This document shows, in pieces, positions 57,365 through 64,000 of a stretch of 64,000 nt of DNA (position 1 is the stretch's first letter; each line of letters opens with the position of its first letter). Under the pieces are notes generated by a model. The model was not told the DNA's origin. It made no database searches and was given only the letters and a program-made list of their open reading frames with translations. The stretch lies in the NCBI GenBank assembly GCA_022385805.1, contig MU277769.1:1-64000 (forward strand), given 5' to 3'. Source of the DNA: Pilatotrama ljubarskyi (taxonomy: Eukaryota; Basidiomycota; Agaricomycetes; Polyporales; Polyporaceae). The position numbers and the translations under genes are program-made.

Positions 57365-60300
57365 GACTGTCGCGAAGCGAAGGTCAGTAGCAACGTCCAA
57401 AACTATGCGAATCACCAGAGTTAATGGGCTACTCAGTGCAATTGATATGGTCGATCGCATTAAGTTGATTGACGAAGAGAGTGGTTGCACAGGTCGCAGT
57501 GAGCGTTCAAGCAACGTTCAGTACATTGCCACGCATCGCCTTGGCTGGATGCTTCTTTATGTTCTTCGTCTCCCATATCTCGGAGGTGTAGGTTATTTTG
57601 CTTCGTACGGTTCGCTGCACAGGCACAGGAGCGGGAATGCAGCCCTCGAACGTGAGTGTGCGAAGGCGCGACCAAGCGAACACGGGAGTCTTCGAGTCCA
57701 AGTTCGTCCTCTGCGACAGGCGCTCAAGGTATGACAAACACGCGCAAACAACGCCACGAGCTCGCGAGCGCCTGGAGAGAGCTGGAGAGCCGCCTGCAGA
57801 ACAATCCCACACCGCTGCGTGAACGTGCTAACCCTACGCTTTCGAGGCATATTCTCCTTTATCTATTTCTTGCTCTGGGAAACGGGAGCGGTAAGCTTCA
57901 GCTAGATACTGGCTCCTACGATGCCCTTGCTCATCCGCTTGGTGACTTGCATTCACGCATTTCGAAGAGTGTGCCGGCGCACGATGCTTGGCACACGTCC
58001 GGCCAGCTTGGGGTTCGCAGAAAAAATGGCGTACGCTATCCTGGCTCTGGGATAGCTAGCTATGCTCAAGATCTGCCCAACGGCTGAGTTTGAGACGAAA
58101 TCCACCGCTGCGGCTTGCCTCCGACTACTAGTCGTCATCGTCCGCAACAGCCAGGCTCAATGGTACCCCTTCAACCGCCGTCAACGGCAACCTCATGACA
58201 CACATCATGACCATTCAGCGGTCTGAGACTCTTTAGATATAAATGCACGCAGCTGCGTTGGTCAGCAGCCACACGGACGTGAGAAGTCTTTGTGGCCCGA
58301 ATAAGAACGTAAGTCCGCTCCCTCTATTCCACTCTCTGAGCTAAACCGTATCACCTCGTCACGCCCAGGCTCTTTGAAACAACCACATGGCGGCCCTGTT
58401 CCCATGGGGCGCTTTACGCACGTAATGAGGTGTCTATGCTATCTCGCGGAAGGGCTTAGCTCACACGCTACGTCGCGACTCGACCAGCGCGCTTATGACG
58501 TCTCTCGCCGCAGTCCAACTGTAGGGCCGACTCTTTTGCGGTGTAAGTGTCTTGGACAGTCATCTTTGGTATTATCTGCTCGTGTTATTTTACTCGAATG
58601 CTGCATTGATGATGACCTCCTACAGGCCAGTGTCTAGTTGGTTACCAAGCGGTGGTGGGACATGGGAACCTGCCCTCTAATATTACATCCATCCTGGCAC
58701 AGAATCCAGCTTGCCTTTCATCTCCTATCCTGTCATGGGGCGATCATCGAGAAAAGGTTGCACCTGTCAAACACCGGTGCGCACGGCAAGGTTCTAAATA
58801 CCATACGGGCAGCTGACTGACGGGCAGCTCCGCTTCCCTTTCAGCGGCCGCCTCTACTACCCGGACGCTTGTTCCCAGATAGCCAAGGCTCATAGATAGG
58901 TAGCAAGCCAAGTCCACGGCCAGCCGTGATTCAAACACGGGCAGACGACCTCAGCATCGACTGGCAGAATCACTGCGCGCGTCGCACGTCGTGTTTCGGG
59001 CATATGTTAGTCCCGTATTCAGAATCTGGCTCTCTCACTCGTTGCGCTTCGTGAGAAGACGTCGTATACGCCCCGCCCCTTGATAGACTCGCGCCCCGTC
59101 TCGTGCTCTCAAGACTCACGCCGTAGAACCACGAGATCAAGTAGTCTTTGTACCCTACGCCCTCACTACGCACCTCATGAACGCATAGCGGTTCGTTCAT
59201 CAGCGATCGAGGGGTTCCCTGATGGTCGGCACTCGGGCGGACCGCAGAAGGCGAGCATCCTCTCGCCCAGGCCGGAGTTACGGGGTACGCCTACCGTGTC
59301 CGTGCCGCTGCGTCGCAGTAGCATACACGCAGGCCCCGACACCGGCGCGCCTGAGCTCCAACCTAATTGTACAGCTGACTCCTCTTCCTCCGATTCTTCT
59401 CATGGGACGTCTGCCTCCGATCTCCGTACAGGAGGTAGCCCACTGGGCGGGTGGGCAGAGCTATGCCGCCCTTTGTCCTCAGCACCAAACGCCTCCGCTT
59501 GCCCATTCTCGCCAAGCTGGCATCCAACCGCCGCTACTTCACGCTCGCGCTCTGTCTACACCTGACTTCACGCTAGCGTGAGATCTGGTAAGTCCTCGAT
59601 CAGCCGTCTAATTCCTTGTGGAAATTACACTTGGAAATTCACAGGTCGCAGCGTCGCAGACCGCTGGCTGTGCTATTGACAACAGCCGGTGCGTCGGCCG
59701 TCTGGATCATGGCGAGACGTGTGCAGAGAAAACTGCCAGTTACGACAACGAAGCCTTATGCGTAGCCTGGCAGGCCGTCATGCTCACCCCTGTTGACATG
59801 TAGGACGTCAGGCCGCGTCATCACCCTCCATTCCGTGCGTCGTTTCTCCCGCTGGTCTGTGCTCTCGTCACCGCTGGGCTCATCAATGTATGTCTCTCCA
59901 GCAGCTGTCGCTCGACGCTCCTCATGGGCGAGTCCCGCGCTCAGATTAGCCATCTCAGCGAGCGGCGACCTGCGTCATGCTGCCACTTAGCCTCGTCTGT
60001 CGAGGAAGTACCACCCTTGCTGTCTCACTCACTCAAGAGTCATCCCTGTCAGTCTCATCCGCTTTGGTGTTCCTACTACTATGCTCATGCGTCGACATCC
60101 CACACCGCGTCAAGCGTCAACTTTGTTCCTCCTTCGCTGTATATGCGCATCATTCATGGATAAGCTCAGTGTGACATTGTATTGCGTCTAATCCGAGCAA
60201 GCCAAGACGCAACGGGAGGAAACACAGCATCCTGTCATATCTCGCTAGTCAGTATGCTACCTTGCCGATTTTCTCGAGTGAAAGTCGCCGGCGATCTGGA

Positions 60301-61430
60301 AATGCATGGCCGCCCCAGCGACGACGCAAAGTGCGGTGAGTCAAATGTCCGCTAAGCGAGCTTCTAGTGTGCTCACGCTCTGGAATCCAGCCTCTTCTCG
60401 CGGCAAAATCTCGCTGGTCGCCGCTGTCAGCCCAGCCAACCGTTTCTCGCGACCACCGTGTTGGGTCTTCAGGTCGGGTTTCGATGCGAAATTCGTCGTA
60501 GAGCATCGTCATACTACATCATAGCTGAACACATGCTCTGAACGCAGCATATGCTTGGGAATGGGCGATGAAGACTATGTGACACGGTACACCCCAGGGT
60601 ACCACCAGGATACACAGGACCCACGACGCGCATCGGTTCTTGTACGACCTGCTTCGTTGAATACCATTCAGTCGAGGAGAGTCTGACCACGGACCGATGA
60701 ATGTCGTGGTGACGAGGCACAAGGGAGATACCGAAACCCCGCCAACCGGCATCGATACGCCCCGGCGCTGACCGTGATAGCCTTTGTGGGTCGATTCCAC
60801 CTATCTACGCGAGCCCCCAATGCTAATATGACGATGTGTCTTCCCCACAGCGACCCGAATCCATGACCTTTTTCCCCCGGTGGGTGGTCGAATGGAGAAA
60901 CACCGGAACCCGAAGATGTCCCTGCTTGCGTATTATTGCAGCGTTACGTCTCGACGCTCGCCGATGCGAAAATCTCACTGTCCGCGGCACAGTGCGAGCA
61001 TGGGAAAAGAGCGATGTCTTGCATAATAAGGTTATGGACGCCCAATTCAAACTGCGACGTCCCAGTATCGGTATGTCTTATGATCTCTCTTGCCCCGCAG
61101 CCAATCTGATTGACTGGAGACATGGAAGTCAAGCCCGATGTATTCCTCGCGGAGCTGCGATATCGAGCACATGCCAGATGTCACAATCGATTGCAACGCA
61201 ATATATAGGCCTAGCCCGCCGGGGAACGCGGTTGTTCACAGATCACAGTGGGTGCATGCTCGTCCCTTTCCGCCAGATACCGCGTCAAAGTCAATTGAAT
61301 GAGATCTCTTCTCGTTCTCGTCTCTTAACCATATCGAGCTTCCTCGATCCCAACGAACTGGACTTCTTCCTTGAGCTCCCCTTCCCGTTTCGGTTCCTGT
61401 GGAAAGGGCGGCTTCGGATACTCCGTGAGC
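57365..61430. other. region without recognised genes
   Basis: A 199-codon plus frame (60836-61435) and a 161-codon one (59080-59565) are open, but show no domain. The 3' part is upstream DNA of the WOPR gene; such regulators often have long control regions, which is an inference only. Confidence 0.35.
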
Positions 61431-61437
61431 TATAAAG
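61431..61437 (+). promoter_or_regulatory. TATA box of the WOPR gene
   Basis: tataaag lies 58 bp before the ATG at 61489, nearly the same spacing as for esterase 2. Confidence 0.5.
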
Positions 61438-61488
61438 TTGCGGCGACGGTGGAGTTCTTGGTACCACTCATCTCACCCCGTCAACGCC

Positions 61489-62777
61489 ATGTCTTCTCCC
61501 TACACCGCACGCCCCGTCGAGAACCTCGGCCATGCCACTCATCCTGCTCTCCGTACGTCCCACTGTATACTGAGTCGTCGATGTCCTGCTGATTTTCTGG
61601 GCGTCCTAGACCTCCGCGACGCCAGGGACGCACACGTCGTCTTCGAGGCCGTTCGCCTGGGTATCCTCCCACTCATCACTCGTCGCCTTACGGCCAGCGA
61701 GCGTGAGCAGCTCGCCTCTGGAAACGTCTTTGTGTGGGAAGAGGCCGAACACAAGCAAGGTAAATGCTCACCCCACCATTCCGAATATGCACAAGCACCC
61801 ACGCTCCGTTTTTCATGGCATTGAGTAGGTGGATTAGAGAGGTGGACCGATGGGAGACGTTGGTGAGCTTCCGCGAGGATTTCAACCGCATTTTATAGAT
61901 CTGGATCTGATTCTCCTCCAGGTCTCAGAGCCGCATGCGCGGCGACTACCTCTTCTATGAGGAGAAGATTGAGACAACGCCAGAGGAGAAGGAGGCAAAG
62001 GCGGCTCGTCGGTATGTCACAGCTACACCCTGGAAAAGCGCGTTCTCACGGTTGACGTGCGTCGCAGAGCGCGGCGGACGCTCGATCCTTTCGCAGCACC
62101 TCCCGCTCCCATTCGACGACAAGACAGACCCTCGAAGCCCGACGGTCTCACGAAGCAGACGTACTCGACGCACGTACACACACGTCGCGGAGAGCCGCCT
62201 CGCAAATGGCACATCGTGGCATACTTTTCGGTTTGTCACTGTCGTGGTAGCTATTGCGGCGTTCGTCTCCTGATCCGCCTTCTTCACCCAGGGTGACGAC
62301 TACACCCGCTTGCCCGTCGTCGAGAACTACGAGTACCTCCGGAACATTCGCGTCCCAGAGGGGATTTTCACCTCTGCGAAGGGCAACATCACACGCTTCG
62401 GACGTGCTTTGGAAGATTCGGACGCGAACGAGCTCGTACAAGCAGCCAGGGACTATCAGGATTGGTCCCCTGCGCCGTGGGCCGTTCCGTCTTCGCCTTC
62501 TGCACGCGGGCTCTCTGTCACCGAGAGGCCCTTGTCGTCTTCATCTTCCTCGTCCTCATCAACAGCCATGCGATCCACTCAGTATTCGGTAGCAAGTCAC
62601 CGATCGAGCAGCTCAACTGGCGTGCTACCCAGGCTGGCGACCGTGGTACCGGTAGCCCATCTCACTCCGCCCTCTTCTCCCATGTATCCCACGTCCCCGG
62701 GCGGCATAGCAAGCAGCTACAAACCCCTCACCTCTGAAGATCGCCGCGCGCTGAACAGCTTCCGGCTTGCTCTATAA
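61489..62777 (+). CDS. WOPR-domain (Gti1/Pac2) transcription factor
   Basis: Six exons (61489-61552, 61610-61759, 61829-61862, 61922-62011, 62068-62230, 62292-62777) join in phase to 328 residues. The first half of the WOPR DNA-binding domain shows LRDARDAHVVFEAVRLG, LPLITRRLTASEREQL, VFVWEEAE and ERWTDGRRWSQSRMRGDYLF. The second half shows LTKQTYSTHVHTRRGE, KWHIVAYFSGDDY and IRVPEGIFTSAK. A Ser-rich tail follows (a run of about nine serines). Fungal WOPR proteins (Wor1, Ryp1, Sge1, Pac2, Gti1) control morphological switching, sporulation and nutrient response. At 328 residues it is one of the shorter forms. A TATA box lies 58 bp before the ATG. All junctions are GT-AG; the gene looks intact. 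Confidence 0.9.
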
Positions 62778-64000
62778 CAGGGACGCGTGCCTCCACATGG
62801 ACGGACTGAATGTTCTTGATTGCATGGACAATAGGATCTGGGGTAAAGGCCTGCGGACGACATCGGGAGCGTTGTATGATAGGTATCTTTCTTCGCCTTC
62901 GCCTGCAGTGTAGCACCAGACTTCTCTATATCTCGCGTCCATTCATATCGGTCTATTCGACTTGCAAACTGGTACCGCCGTGATCTCGCGCAAGAAGGCT
63001 GGCAATGCAATTTCTTCGAGTTATCAAAGCTCTCTTCGTCACCGCTTCCATTCCTCTGTCAGGCTATGCGCTGCGAAATTGGTGAGACACTCAACCACGA
63101 GTCCCGGCGGGGTTGCATAGCTTTCACATCTGTTGTACATCGAGAGACCCGCCGCGGGAAGACGTCGCTCACTCCTCGGAGCTCCCACCCCATGCTAGGA
63201 ACGGTCGAGGAGATAGTCGTCTTGGCGAGTGGACTGTATTCCTTGCATTTGAATACATTCCGAGTACTTGCGGCCTCGCATTGTCAAGTTGAGCCTTAAG
63301 CTTTTAGCCTCGAGTATCGAGCTTGTGGACCTAATGCATCCTCGTCGCTGCGGTCTACGACTCATCTACCAAGCTCGATATACAACAGCCCTCCTGAGGG
63401 CTACCGCGCAGACCTCCGACAATGGCCCGCGGGCAGGATTCGAGCGAGAAAACGACCGAGGGCGCTCAGCTCCTCGGCGGCCCGTTCGACTTCCACCGCA
63501 CACCGGAAGGTCAGAGTCTTTCCTGAAGACTACGGTGCCTAGCCCAGAGTCAGGCTCCGCGATGAGAAGGCACGAAGGTGATCAGAGAAGGCGAAAATTG
63601 CCAATGCTTCCGACTTCGGGGAGATCTTACCATTCTTGAACGCTACCGTCAAGGAAGATGACATCGCTAATGGAGCTCATTGGAGGCTATGAGTGGAAGA
63701 CATCAACCGTTGTAGGTGTCACACATGACCGTAACAGGATCAGTAGGCAAATATCACGCTGGAGCCATACGCGTGTGTCAGCTAGTCCCGCCTTAGACCA
63801 GTCGAGGACGACTGTACTGTAACCCCCTCTTCCTTGTCCTATATGAGGGTAAGAGCGAGCTACAGCTGTCTGAATTCTGCGATGTAATGTGATGTGGTTT
63901 GGCAAGCGTACAACTTAAGACCGGTCCCTCGCGTCAGCAAATGGCAGGGTGAAGATGTAATAAACAATCTCACGCTGCCTACCGGGATGAGCAAGCCCTT
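62778..64000. other. downstream region without recognised genes
   Basis: Short open frames only (up to 123 codons at 63268-63639, plus), with no recognised motif. A gene could begin beyond the window edge. Confidence 0.35.

Noticed and set aside
58917..58935. Minus-strand tRNA-like T-arm (CCGTG, seven-base loop, CACGG)
   Set aside because: The loop has T where conserved C56 is expected, and no D-arm, anticodon arm or acceptor stem can be built around it.
1..64000. CRISPR array, bacterial operon or prophage
   Set aside because: No regular repeat-spacer pattern and no prokaryotic gene layout; genes are intron-rich and of fungal families.

Overview
The window looks like nuclear DNA of a filamentous basidiomycete, most likely an agaricomycete (mushroom or polypore lineage). 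The evidence is dense short introns of about 45-65 nt with GT-AG borders, GC-rich codon use, and gene families typical of that group: DUF6533 and DUF6535 membrane proteins, BTB proteins, a kinase with an MLKL-like helical N-terminus, and a WOPR regulator. There is no operon structure, and I saw no tRNA, rRNA, CRISPR array or intact transposon. Gene models were spliced by hand; the reading phase was checked at every junction for most of the multi-exon genes, and domain names come from recognition, not searches.

Layout. 1-4.1 kb: no gene recognised; a few small inverted and direct repeats. 4.15-8.55 kb: a convergent pair, 2-isopropylmalate synthase (LEU4, plus strand) and an Oac1-type mitochondrial carrier (minus strand). 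In yeast Oac1 carries alpha-isopropylmalate, the LEU4 product, so the pair may be one functional leucine-synthesis unit. 8.55-11.6 kb: unassigned. 11.6-13.4 kb: a seven-helix membrane protein with a long glycine-rich tail. 13.8-14.8 kb: a BTB gene broken by two frameshifts. 15.5-21.9 kb: three tandem alpha/beta-hydrolase (hormone-sensitive-lipase type) esterase genes with one exon layout and a shared promoter motif.

22.1-32.2 kb, all minus strand: DUF6533 gene, decayed LEA-like gene remnants, DUF6533 gene, unrecognised spacer, intact LEA-like gene. This order suggests an old tandem duplication of a two-gene block in which one LEA-like copy has decayed. 33.7-43.4 kb, all plus strand: two paralogues of a lineage-specific family flank a DUF6535 membrane protein gene and a WD40 pseudogene; the 3' end of the DUF6535 gene and its downstream DNA are repeated 3 kb further on. 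45.4-50.8 kb, minus strand: a 13-exon gene for a 1262-residue TKL-type kinase with an MLKL-like helical bundle and a conserved C-terminal domain. 50.8-61.4 kb: about 10 kb with no gene I can support, holding weak repeats and one possible coiled-coil ORF. 61.5-62.8 kb: a WOPR (Gti1/Pac2) transcription factor. 62.8-64 kb: nothing recognised.

The most interesting items are the LEU4/carrier pair, the duplicated LeuA regulatory domain of LEU4, two GC-AG introns and a 12-nt microexon in the carrier gene, the kinase architecture, and the two duplicated blocks.
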